From contig PWGE01000422.1 of NCBI GenBank assembly GCA_003554345.1, positions 1 through 5,959 of the forward strand: 5,959 bases of DNA, written 5' to 3'. Both the position numbers and the translations under genes were made by a program. The first letter of the stretch is position 1; each line of letters opens with the position of its first letter. Below the pieces are notes generated by a model that had not been told where the DNA came from, made no database searches, and saw only the letters and a program-made list of their open reading frames with translations. Source of the DNA: Candidatus Sumerlaeota bacterium (GTDB taxonomy: Bacteria; Sumerlaeota; T1SED10-198M). This document shows positions 1 to 4,604 of this stretch, one piece after another.

Positions 1-72
1 AGACGGCATCAAAGTTTAGGGAATCTTACCCCGGAAAGATATTTAAAACAATGGGAACCTGGCTTAGCATAG
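1..72 (+). CDS. Transposase, C-terminal end (partial, runs off left edge)
   Basis: Frame 1 is open from the window edge and reads 23 residues, RRHQSLGNLTPERYLKQW followed by EPGLA, before TAG at 70-72. The pattern R-x-H-x-S-L-G-x-x-T-P-x-x-[YF] is the well-known C-terminal signature of integrase-core (rve, DDE) transposases of the IS3 and IS481 families, where it normally reads RPHxSLGYxTPxEF. The rest of the gene, including the DDE residues, lies to the left of the window. A terminal-repeat-like sequence ends 48 bases after the stop, which is the usual layout for the right end of such an element. The IS3 versus IS481 assignment cannot be settled from this fragment. It is the only convincing plus-strand gene in the window. 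Confidence 0.8.
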   Translation, partial: RRHQSLGNLTPERYLKQWEPGLA

Positions 73-83
73 CGAGTCTAAAT

Positions 84-290
84 TCAATCATTACTGGTAC
101 AGTTTATCGGTCCCACTCCATCCTGAACATCCATATATAAAAATCTCTTGCTCTTTTCTTCCACAAACAATTTTTTTTCTGCTTTGCGAGCTTTGTTTTC
201 TCTGGGTTCTTTTCTCCGAAGTATTTCCTGAAACTCCGCCTCTGACGGATTTGCGATCTTTCCTTGCGTAGTTGACTTTGCGTGAGACAT
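84..290 (-). CDS. Doubtful 68-codon ORF ending inside the IS terminus
   Basis: An ATG-started ORF of 68 codons, very rich in Lys, Glu and Arg (EILRRKEPRENKARKAEKK), with no membrane segment and no family I recognise. Two observations argue against a real gene. Its first ten residues (MSHAKSTTQG) are the translation of a CTTTGCGT-type intergenic repeat copy, and its last eleven or so residues (GVGPINCTSND) are translated from the IS terminal repeat, so the reading frame crosses the IS boundary near base 120. The upstream ribosome-binding signal is only a weak AAAAAAGA. If a small protein ever existed here, its native 3' end was replaced when the IS inserted. I list it so that the frame is recorded, not because I believe it. 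Confidence 0.2.
   Translation of the reverse strand: MSHAKSTTQGKIANPSEAEFQEILRRKEPRENKARKAEKKLFVEEKSKRFLYMDVQDGVGPINCTSND
94..120. repeat. Putative right terminal inverted repeat of the IS
   Basis: On the minus strand the 27 bases begin TGGAGTGGGACC and end CTGTACCAG. They lie 22 bases after the transposase stop codon and just before sequence that looks like host intergenic DNA. The call rests on position and on resemblance to IS3-type ends; the left repeat is not visible. Confidence 0.55.
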
Positions 291-303
291 TCTTTTTTCT
301 GTT
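261..303. repeat. CTTTGCGT-type intergenic repeat, copy A
   Basis: This copy contains CCTTGCGTAG and GACTTTGCGTGAGAC followed by TTTTTTCTGTT. It aligns with copy B at 343-382: both carry two TTGCGT units followed by GTGA-ACA-T and a TTTTCTGTT end, with a 4-base length difference between the units. Read on the minus strand the core is CACGCAAAG, a motif I remember as common in intergenic DNA of many bacteria and as a source of spurious small ORFs. Its function is unknown. Confidence 0.55.
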
Positions 304-342
304 CTTATTCTCTCTTTTCTAAAAGGTATTTATCTTCTTGGC

Positions 343-382
343 GTCTTTGCGTAACTTTGCGTGATACAATGTATTTTCTGTT
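343..382. repeat. CTTTGCGT-type intergenic repeat, copy B
   Basis: Reads GTCTTTGCGTAACTTTGCGT and continues GATACAATG and TTTTCTGTT. It is in the same orientation as copy A, about 80 bases away. The preceding CTTCTTGGC extends the resemblance to the generic CGCAAAG-nnn-GCCAAG element seen from the minus strand. There is no sign of a CRISPR-like regular array: only two diverged copies are present. Confidence 0.55.
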
Positions 383-456
383 TATCCCCTCTGAAAATAA
401 AATTGTTTTGAGACGCAAAATATTGTATTTAAAAGCAAAAAAGAGGTTTTCATCTC

Positions 457-485
457 ATTATATAACAGAAACAAACAGTACACAA
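457..485 (-). promoter_or_regulatory. Weak promoter-like hexamers
   Basis: On the minus strand TTGTGT (485-480) is followed after 17 bases by a perfect TATAAT (462-457). The -35 box matches consensus at only three positions, and such boxes are common in A+T-rich DNA. The only downstream frame is the doubtful ORF starting at 290, so its significance is uncertain. Confidence 0.25.
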
Positions 486-544
486 TAAAAACTATTCAAA
501 GTATTTATGAGAAAGAAAAAAAAGCGTTTATAGAGAGAAAGAGA

Positions 545-814
545 TTAATCCCCTTCTGATGAATTCTTTGCCTTGTTTTCGTGCTGCTCAAGGCGCTTTT
601 TCACCTCTTGAACATCCAGAAACACCTCTGCCGGAGGTTCGGCGGAAGAAGGACGCAAAAGCGCTTTGAAAAAGCTCTCCCGGGGGATTACATAGTAAAC
701 GTACCTTCCCCACTTCTTATAGGGATTTTCTGAGGGAATTACATATCCTCTCTTCTTGCCGAAAAGAGCTAAAATCCTGTCAAAAATATTAGGTTCCTGG
801 AATCTGATGGTCAT
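545..814 (-). CDS. Hypothetical basic 89-residue protein coupled to the membrane protein gene
   Basis: I do not recognise this protein. It begins at an ATG whose first bases overlap the stop of the 358-codon gene (ATGA, 811-814), so it is probably translated by coupling; the bases before the start hold only a weak AAAGA. Residues 1-56 are basic and aromatic and contain two YVIP motifs, YVIPSEN at 24-30 and YVIPRES at 41-47, separated by a KKWGRYVY segment, suggesting two similar beta strands or a small duplicated fold. Residues 57-89 are Pro-rich and then charged and helical (DVQEVKKRLEQHENK). No signal peptide, membrane span or metal site is visible. The conserved-looking overlap and the charged tail suggest a cytoplasmic partner of the neighbouring membrane protein. 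That is inference from position only. Confidence 0.7.
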   Translation of the reverse strand: MTIRFQEPNIFDRILALFGKKRGYVIPSENPYKKWGRYVYYVIPRESFFKALLRPSSAEPPAEVFLDVQEVKKRLEQHENKAKNSSEGD

Positions 815-1887
815 TCTTTAATGCCATAATATTTTTCAAGCATTACTTTAAAATCTTTGAATATATCTTGATTATTCCTACTACCCAAAAGCCCCAGAAA
901 AAGCAGTTTCGTTCCGAAGTAAAGCACAATAAAAAAAGTTAAAGGGAAAATAATAATATCGAATAAATATCCGATTATAAGAATAATTGATATTTGAAAT
1001 AATTCACCTGTCTTTTCTACCAACCAGTTACTGAAACTACTCATCCATACTTGTAATTTCTCAAATTGATCCCTGGGGGATAATCTATTCCGGAGTCTCT
1101 GATGCCATGCCTCCTCATTTTCAACAGCATTTTCTTCTTCTAATTCTTCCTCCATGGTCATTCTTTCCAGTAAAGCTTGAGTGGTAAATTCTGCCCGCAT
1201 ATTTTTCAATTCCTCAAAGGCTTCTTCTCTTCTTTCTCCGGTCAAAATTCTGGAAAGATTAGAAGCCCCCCTGATTGATATAGGCAAAATTAAAATTAAT
1301 GCAATAGAAAGACTTACTATCAACAAACAAACCTTCTGTATTAAGACTTTTGTTTTTTCATGAGCTGGATACTTCCATTGAAAACAACATAAAATGAGGG
1401 CAAATATAAAGCTGCCAAATAATAACCATTGACCAACATCTTGCACTATCGGCAATAATAAGCGCATAAAAAGGAGGGTTACTGCAGCCGCTAAGCAGGT
1501 CCGCCATACTACGTTAATTGCTTTATAAACGGGTTTCACTACATCTCCTACAGTTTTACTTGTTCCTACAATAAAAGTAGCTTCTACGGAAGAACCTTTA
1601 ATTATTGCTAAGCCGGCTTTTATTCCTGTTAAAACAAGAAAAGTATCTCGAGCTTTTTCATAAGACTCTTCAAGATATTTTTCGTTTGCTTCCTCTATTC
1701 GTGACAAGCCAGCCAATTGAATACCTCTGGAAAGATGCCCGGTGGCAGAAAAAATAAGTGCAAGGACCAGCAATAGTACCACAGCAGGCTTATAAAATCG
1801 TTCGTGCTTTTGTTTTAAGGTTCGCAGACCCAGATACAAAATACAGGCTACGACAACATATAAAACGAATATGAATATTTCACTCAC
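811..1887 (-). CDS. Multi-pass membrane protein of unknown function
   Basis: A 358-residue protein starting at GTG. That start is supported by AAGGGGG six bases upstream and a promoter about 50 bases further up. Hydrophobic segments are visible at about residues 4-22, 34-50, 128-147, 153-171, 184-206 and 298-334, the last long enough for one or two spans. Between spans two and three is a roughly 75-residue soluble stretch with the motif LTGIKAGLAIIKGSSVEATF (87-106) followed by VGDVVKPVYKAINVVWRT (113-130). Between spans five and six lies a strongly acidic, probably coiled-coil segment (about 216-262, e.g. MEEELEEENAVENEEAWHQR). The IKxGLAxIxGSxV and GDxVxPVYxxIxxxWR patterns look conserved and I vaguely recall them from unannotated membrane proteins, but I cannot name a family. 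It is not a recognisable transporter, kinase or secretion component. Its codon and base use is visibly more A+T-rich than the pilus operon upstream. It forms a two-gene operon with the 89-residue gene. Confidence 0.75.
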   Translation of the reverse strand: MSEIFIFVLYVVVACILYLGLRTLKQKHERFYKPAVVLLLVLALIFSATGHLSRGIQLAGLSRIEEANEKYLEESYEKARDTFLVLTGIKAGLAIIKGSSVEATFIVGTSKTVGDVVKPVYKAINVVWRTCLAAAVTLLFMRLLLPIVQDVGQWLLFGSFIFALILCCFQWKYPAHEKTKVLIQKVCLLIVSLSIALILILPISIRGASNLSRILTGERREEAFEELKNMRAEFTTQALLERMTMEEELEEENAVENEEAWHQRLRNRLSPRDQFEKLQVWMSSFSNWLVEKTGELFQISIILIIGYLFDIIIFPLTFFIVLYFGTKLLFLGLLGSRNNQDIFKDFKVMLEKYYGIKE

Positions 1888-1893
1888 TTCTAA

Positions 1894-1900
1894 CCCCCTT
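1894..1900 (-). promoter_or_regulatory. Ribosome-binding site deciding a GTG start
   Basis: Minus-strand AAGGGGG lies six bases before GTG at 1887. It supports this non-ATG start, since the first membrane span begins only a few residues later and no in-frame ATG precedes it. Confidence 0.6.
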
Positions 1901-1939
1901 CTTTTCTAAAGTTAAAGAGTTAAATTTTTCTTAATCGTA

Positions 1940-1968
1940 ATTATAATACAACTTTTATACTTTTCCAA
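1940..1968 (-). promoter_or_regulatory. Sigma70-type promoter of the two-gene membrane-protein operon
   Basis: On the minus strand TTGGAA (1968-1963) is followed after exactly 17 bases by a perfect TATAAT (1945-1940). Transcription would start near 1933, giving a leader of roughly 45 bases that contains the AAGGGGG ribosome-binding site. It is correctly oriented and spaced for the gene starting at 1887 and separates that gene from the upstream pilus operon. This is a pattern match in A+T-rich DNA, but hexamers, spacer and position all agree. Confidence 0.6.
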
Positions 1969-2025
1969 AAAACCATTGCTTAAATTATAAAATAAGATAT
2001 TTATTGGTGTGGATTTTTAATGACA

Positions 2026-2166
2026 TCAATCTATTTTTGTATACTTTTTTTTCTGAGAAATATTTGTTCTGCTATTTAATTTTGCACGTATCTCATCCGG
2101 TAATTTTGCAAATATTTTCTTTATATTGAGTGTTTTTTTGCCTTATTTTTTTAATCTGTTTTCCAT
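2026..2166 (-). pseudogene. Possible relic small ORF with an internal stop
   Basis: From ATG at 2166 the frame reads MENRLKK, meets TAA at 2145-2143, then stays open for 38 codons to TGA at 2028-2026. The second part contains IFAKLPDEIRAKLN, which looks protein-like: amphipathic, with balanced charge. There is no alternative start after the internal stop and no good ribosome-binding site. It may be a decayed small gene or simply chance in A+T-rich DNA. I do not recognise a family. Confidence 0.2.
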
Positions 2167-2212
2167 TAATTTATTTCTGCCCTGTAAACTTCTTGACAAA
2201 GTGACTGATAGC

Positions 2213-2235
2213 AAGGAAAGCTTTAACTTTCCCTT
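2213..2235. terminator. Imperfect hairpin 3' of the ATPase gene
   Basis: Read on the minus strand, AAGGGAAAG pairs with CTTTCCTT across a six-base loop (TTAAAG), an eight-pair stem with one bulged G, starting 45 bases after the ATPase stop. No U-tract follows on either strand, so it is not a canonical intrinsic terminator. It could protect the mRNA 3' end or assist termination at the end of the pilus operon. Confidence 0.25.
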
Positions 2236-2279
2236 AAGACTATAGAGTTATAAGAATGAGACGTAAGGAAGTGTGGCTT

Positions 2280-3488
2280 TTATTCCGCAGGATGGTCAAT
2301 CAAAAGGAGCAGGGCGTCGTTCAGAAAGATTTCGCCCTTTTCAACAAGATTGAGAAGTTTTTGATTCCAGCCGGCAAGATATTTTTCCTGGACGTGTTTC
2401 TGGAGATGGCTGTAGTCAGTTTTCTGGAGAAACATGGTTTTAAGTTCTTCCTCCAGGGGAACTACCTGGAAAACAGCAAGACGGGATGCAATGCCGGTAT
2501 AGTAGCACTTCTCACAACCCTGTGCTGTATAATGAACATCTATGGAGCAAGCCAGTCCCCCTTTAATCGCCACTTTATCCTGTCGCCTGCAGTGAGGACA
2601 TGGCTTACGAAGCAGGCGTTGATGCACAATACCTTTTAAAACAGAGGCAATCATAAGGGGATCTATTCCCAGGTTCATAAGGCGAAAAAGTACTGCTGCC
2701 GGAGATTGTCCATGGAAAGTAGCCAGCAGAAAATGACCGCTTAGAGCTGCCTGAAATGCCGCATAGGCAGTGGAAGCATCACGGATTTCTCCCAGCATGA
2801 TAACATCCGGATCCTGACGCAGGATACTTTTTAATCCTTCGTAATAGGAAAAACCTTTATCCTCTTTTACCTGGCACTGGTTTAAAGAGGGCATGTCATA
2901 CTCCACCGGGTCTTCCAGGGTAAAGATATTAAGCCGCTCTCCGTGGTATTGATACAGATGTTGAAGGATGGCATACATGGAAGTGGTTTTTCCACTACTG
3001 CTGGGACCGGAAAAAATAATCATTCCTTCTTTTGCCTGAGCCCAGCGTTTCAGGGTATTTTTCTCTTCCGTAAACAAACCCAGTTCATCAAGGGTGAGCA
3101 GCTGCTTTTTCTGAGGAAATCTGACGGCCACCTTTTCCCCGTGCAGTGTGGGCAGAAAAGCCACCCGCAGGTCTATCGCTCTGTCTTCATATTCAAACCT
3201 GATTCTCCCATCCTGCACCTGGTGGCGCTCATACTGAGGAAGATGCGCCAGAACCTTCAGACGCCCGGTAATGAGCGGTTCACGTTCTTTTTCCAGGGTG
3301 GCTATGGGATAAAGCTCTCCATTCTTGCGTACTTTTACAATAAGAAAATCTTTCCCTGGCACAAAATGCAGGTCGGTTATTTCCATTTCCACGCATTCCT
3401 CAAAAAGTTCCTGCAAAAAGTGAACGGCATAATCATCACGCGGCCGGGCGGCTGCTTTATCCAGCAGAGGTGTGAAAAGGTCCTTCAT
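2280..3488 (-). CDS. GspE/PilB/ComGA-type secretion or pilus assembly ATPase, compact form
   Basis: A 402-residue hexameric motor ATPase of the type II secretion/type IV pilus superfamily, expected at the inner face of the cytoplasmic membrane to power pseudopilin polymerisation. The N2 domain spans about 20-125 (VQDGRIRF; DLRVAFLPTLHGEKVAVRF with R108 and R123). The C-terminal ATPase domain has Walker A GPSSSGKT (161-168, K167), the Asp box LEDPVEY (191-197), Walker B with DPDVIMLGEIRD (226-237, E234) and the His box with H252 and H259. A zinc tetracysteine pair, CPHC (297-300) and CEKC (325-328), followed by YTGIASR-VFQV, marks the assembly (GspE/PilB/ComGA) branch and argues against PilT. 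There is no separate N1/MshEN domain, so it is shorter than typical GspE or PilB and nearer to ComGA. Departures from the usual motifs are SSSGKT instead of TGSGKT and FHGQS instead of LHTND. Its ATG overlaps the anti-sigma stop by four bases (ATGA). Confidence 0.92.
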   Translation of the reverse strand: MKDLFTPLLDKAAARPRDDYAVHFLQELFEECVEMEITDLHFVPGKDFLIVKVRKNGELYPIATLEKEREPLITGRLKVLAHLPQYERHQVQDGRIRFEYEDRAIDLRVAFLPTLHGEKVAVRFPQKKQLLTLDELGLFTEEKNTLKRWAQAKEGMIIFSGPSSSGKTTSMYAILQHLYQYHGERLNIFTLEDPVEYDMPSLNQCQVKEDKGFSYYEGLKSILRQDPDVIMLGEIRDASTAYAAFQAALSGHFLLATFHGQSPAAVLFRLMNLGIDPLMIASVLKGIVHQRLLRKPCPHCRRQDKVAIKGGLACSIDVHYTAQGCEKCYYTGIASRLAVFQVVPLEEELKTMFLQKTDYSHLQKHVQEKYLAGWNQKLLNLVEKGEIFLNDALLLLIDHPAE

Positions 3489-3991
3489 AATCTTCCATTG
3501 CCCTCCTCAAATAAAAGAAAATAGTACTTTTCAAATTCCTCTTCTTGCTCATACCTGCTGTAAAACCAGAGGGGCGAGAGTAATCTGTTTTCATGGTTCG
3601 GTGAACTCCAGGTAACCTGCCGCAGCTGGGCGGAAAAATTCCATATAAACGTCACAAAAAGCAGGCACATGATTGAAAATACAGCCAGAGCCGCCGAGAC
3701 CTTCAGGCAATAGCCCACGTTGCTTCCCCATTCCTTAAAGCGACTTTTCCAGTAGTTGATAGATGATATTTTTTTGAATGGATTTATTTTCGTATACTGC
3801 AGTTTTTGCTCCTTAAGTTCAGAAAAAAAGCTGTTCAGATTTTGATCAAGTTTTAAGAAGCTTTCATACTCCTTGCAACAGTGACCGCATTTTCTCAGAT
3901 GAGCATGGAGCTCTTCTTTTTCCGCGCTGGTATTTTCCCTGTCGATCTCAGCCTGAATGAGTTCCTGGTAATAGCAGCAATTATTCATCAT
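3485..3991 (-). CDS. Membrane-anchored zinc-finger anti-sigma factor
   Basis: A 168-residue protein next to an ECF sigma gene. The N-terminal cytoplasmic part has the ZAS/zf-HC2 signature H31-x3-C35-x2-C38 (HLRKCGHC), with candidate fourth ligand C5 or C6, followed by a helical linker. One membrane span lies at about 94-116 (LKVSAALAVFSIMCLLFVTF). The C-terminal 50 residues, aromatic and acidic, should be outside the membrane and could sense the envelope or the fibre. By family knowledge such proteins hold the partner sigma inactive until a signal releases it, often by proteolysis. AAGGAG lies four bases before ATG 3991 and seven before a second ATG at 3988, so the protein may begin at either Met. 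The first overlaps the sigma stop by four bases (ATGA). Downstream it overlaps the ATPase gene, so regulator and motor are made in one coupled chain. The C-terminal domain matches nothing I know. Confidence 0.88.
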   Translation of the reverse strand: MMNNCCYYQELIQAEIDRENTSAEKEELHAHLRKCGHCCKEYESFLKLDQNLNSFFSELKEQKLQYTKINPFKKISSINYWKSRFKEWGSNVGYCLKVSAALAVFSIMCLLFVTFIWNFSAQLRQVTWSSPNHENRLLSPLWFYSRYEQEEEFEKYYFLLFEEGNGRL

Positions 3992-4512
3992 TGTTCTCCT
4001 TCCATGGTATTTCGCAGTATCTTCCTGGCTTCAAAGAGTCTTGATCGCACAGTACTGATATGAATTCGTAACAGATCGCTTATTTCCTTATAAGAATAGC
4101 CGTCAAGATATTTCAGCACCACCACCTGCTGATACATCTCCGGTAAAAGGGAAATTTTTGTAGCAATATCAGACGTAACTTCAGGTGGTCTGCTGGTCTC
4201 CAACAGCTCTTCCCTCAGAGGAAGGTGCAAGTGATGTCTGCGCCCATATTCACGGATAACATTCAGGGCTATACCACATAACCAGGCGTACATTCTCTCG
4301 GGGTTTTTTAAAGAGGAAATATTTTTATACGCCCGGTACATCGTTTCCTGGAAAACATCTTCTACGTTACCTGCAAAAAAAGATTTGTAAGTTATATAAC
4401 TTAAAAGTGGTTTTTGGTAACGCTCTACCACAATCTGAAAACCTTTCTGCGGATGTTCTAATAAAAGCTGGTAAAGTTGCTGCAAAGACATGGTACGATA
4501 ATACATTCTCAT
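3988..4512 (-). CDS. RNA polymerase sigma factor, ECF family
   Basis: A 174-residue sigma factor with only regions 2 and 4. Region 2 covers about residues 24-92, with DVFQETMYRAYKNI (52-65) as the 2.2 core-binding helix and a following MYAWLCGIALNVIREYGRR segment for -10 recognition. A linker leads to region 4 at about 120-168, where LPEMYQQVVVLKYLDGYSYK and the helix-turn-helix RIHISTVRSRLFEARKIL would contact the -35 element. The length is normal for ECF factors. The start is ambiguous: ATG at 4512 lies four bases after AAGGA, while ATG at 4506 (Met3) lies ten bases after it. ATG 4512 overlaps the end of a small leader frame. The gene is followed immediately by its anti-sigma factor, the usual arrangement. 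Its place between pseudopilin and ATPase genes suggests that it controls this fibre system or answers to it; the target promoters are unknown. Confidence 0.92.
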   Translation of the reverse strand: MRMYYRTMSLQQLYQLLLEHPQKGFQIVVERYQKPLLSYITYKSFFAGNVEDVFQETMYRAYKNISSLKNPERMYAWLCGIALNVIREYGRRHHLHLPLREELLETSRPPEVTSDIATKISLLPEMYQQVVVLKYLDGYSYKEISDLLRIHISTVRSRLFEARKILRNTMEGEQ

Positions 4513-4580
4513 ATCTTCCTTGATATGTCTTTCAAACGTACCTGAAAGTACATTTCCTGTTCATCGGTTCCTCTTATCAT
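4509..4580 (-). CDS. Possible 23-codon leader ORF before the sigma gene
   Basis: ATG at 4580 opens a frame of 23 codons (MIRGTDEQEM, YFQVRLKDISRKI) ending in TGA at 4511-4509, which overlaps the sigma ATG at 4512 as ATGA, the same overlap used by the real genes of this operon. The frame is closed 15 bases upstream by a TAA, so it is not an extension of another gene. The ribosome-binding site is weak (AGAG). The product is charged, without a signal peptide or known motif. It may be a translational leader controlling the sigma level, or chance: an ATGA overlap alone is weak evidence. Confidence 0.3.
   Translation of the reverse strand: MIRGTDEQEMYFQVRLKDISRKI
4515..4521 (-). promoter_or_regulatory. 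Ribosome-binding site of the sigma factor gene
   Basis: Minus-strand AAGGAAG. Measured from AAGGA, spacing is four bases to ATG 4512 and ten to ATG 4506, so it does not choose decisively between them. It lies inside the last codons of the small leader frame, as expected for coupled translation. Confidence 0.5.
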
Positions 4581-4604
4581 TGTACTCTTTTTTTTATAAA
4601 ATGA

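Larger units (their letters stand above)
1..120 (+). mobile_element. Right end of an IS3/IS481-like insertion sequence
   Basis: The transposase tail (1-72) is followed by a short non-coding stretch that ends in a typical terminal inverted repeat, read inward from base 120 on the minus strand as TGGAGTGGGACC and continuing with GATAAACTGTACCAG. A TG-start, a G/C-rich block and then an aaaCTGxACCA-like block are what I expect of IS3-type ends. I place the element boundary at 120, with flanking DNA starting TCCTGAAC at 121. The left end is outside the window, so the repeat partner and the target duplication cannot be confirmed. Confidence 0.65.
291..544. other. Non-coding, A+T-rich region between the IS-side repeats and the unknown operon
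   Basis: No credible gene is seen. The plus-strand open frame through 282-488 is built from repeat translation (SWRLCVTLRD) and lacks a ribosome-binding site. The stretch holds repeat copy B, a minus-strand promoter-like pair at 457-485, and several purine-rich tracts. No GC-rich hairpin with a U-tract follows the stop codon at 545, so I cannot mark a terminator for the upstream operon. Confidence 0.5.
1888..2279. other. 392-base A+T-rich intergenic region
   Basis: It lies between the ATPase stop codon (2280) and the GTG of the membrane-protein gene (1887). It holds the promoter at 1940-1968, a possible relic reading frame at 2026-2166 and an imperfect hairpin at 2213-2235. I see no tRNA, no riboswitch core, no repeat array and no intact gene. 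It is much richer in A+T than the ATPase gene beside it. Confidence 0.6.

Noticed and set aside
261-382. CRISPR-like array
   Set aside because: Only two diverged, unequal copies with no regular spacers and no cas genes nearby.
282-488. Plus-strand open frame of 68 codons
   Set aside because: Its middle is the translation of the CTTTGCGT repeat, it has no ribosome-binding site and its composition is not protein-like.
1181-1363. Plus-strand 60-codon frame
   Set aside because: Antisense to the membrane-protein gene, with no supporting signals.
2193-2221. Plus-strand TTGACA as a promoter -35 box
   Set aside because: No -10 box at a usable distance and no plus-strand gene downstream.
2256-2639. 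Plus-strand open frame of 127 codons and another at 2943-3524
   Set aside because: Both lie antisense inside the ATPase gene, whose motifs prove the minus-strand frame.
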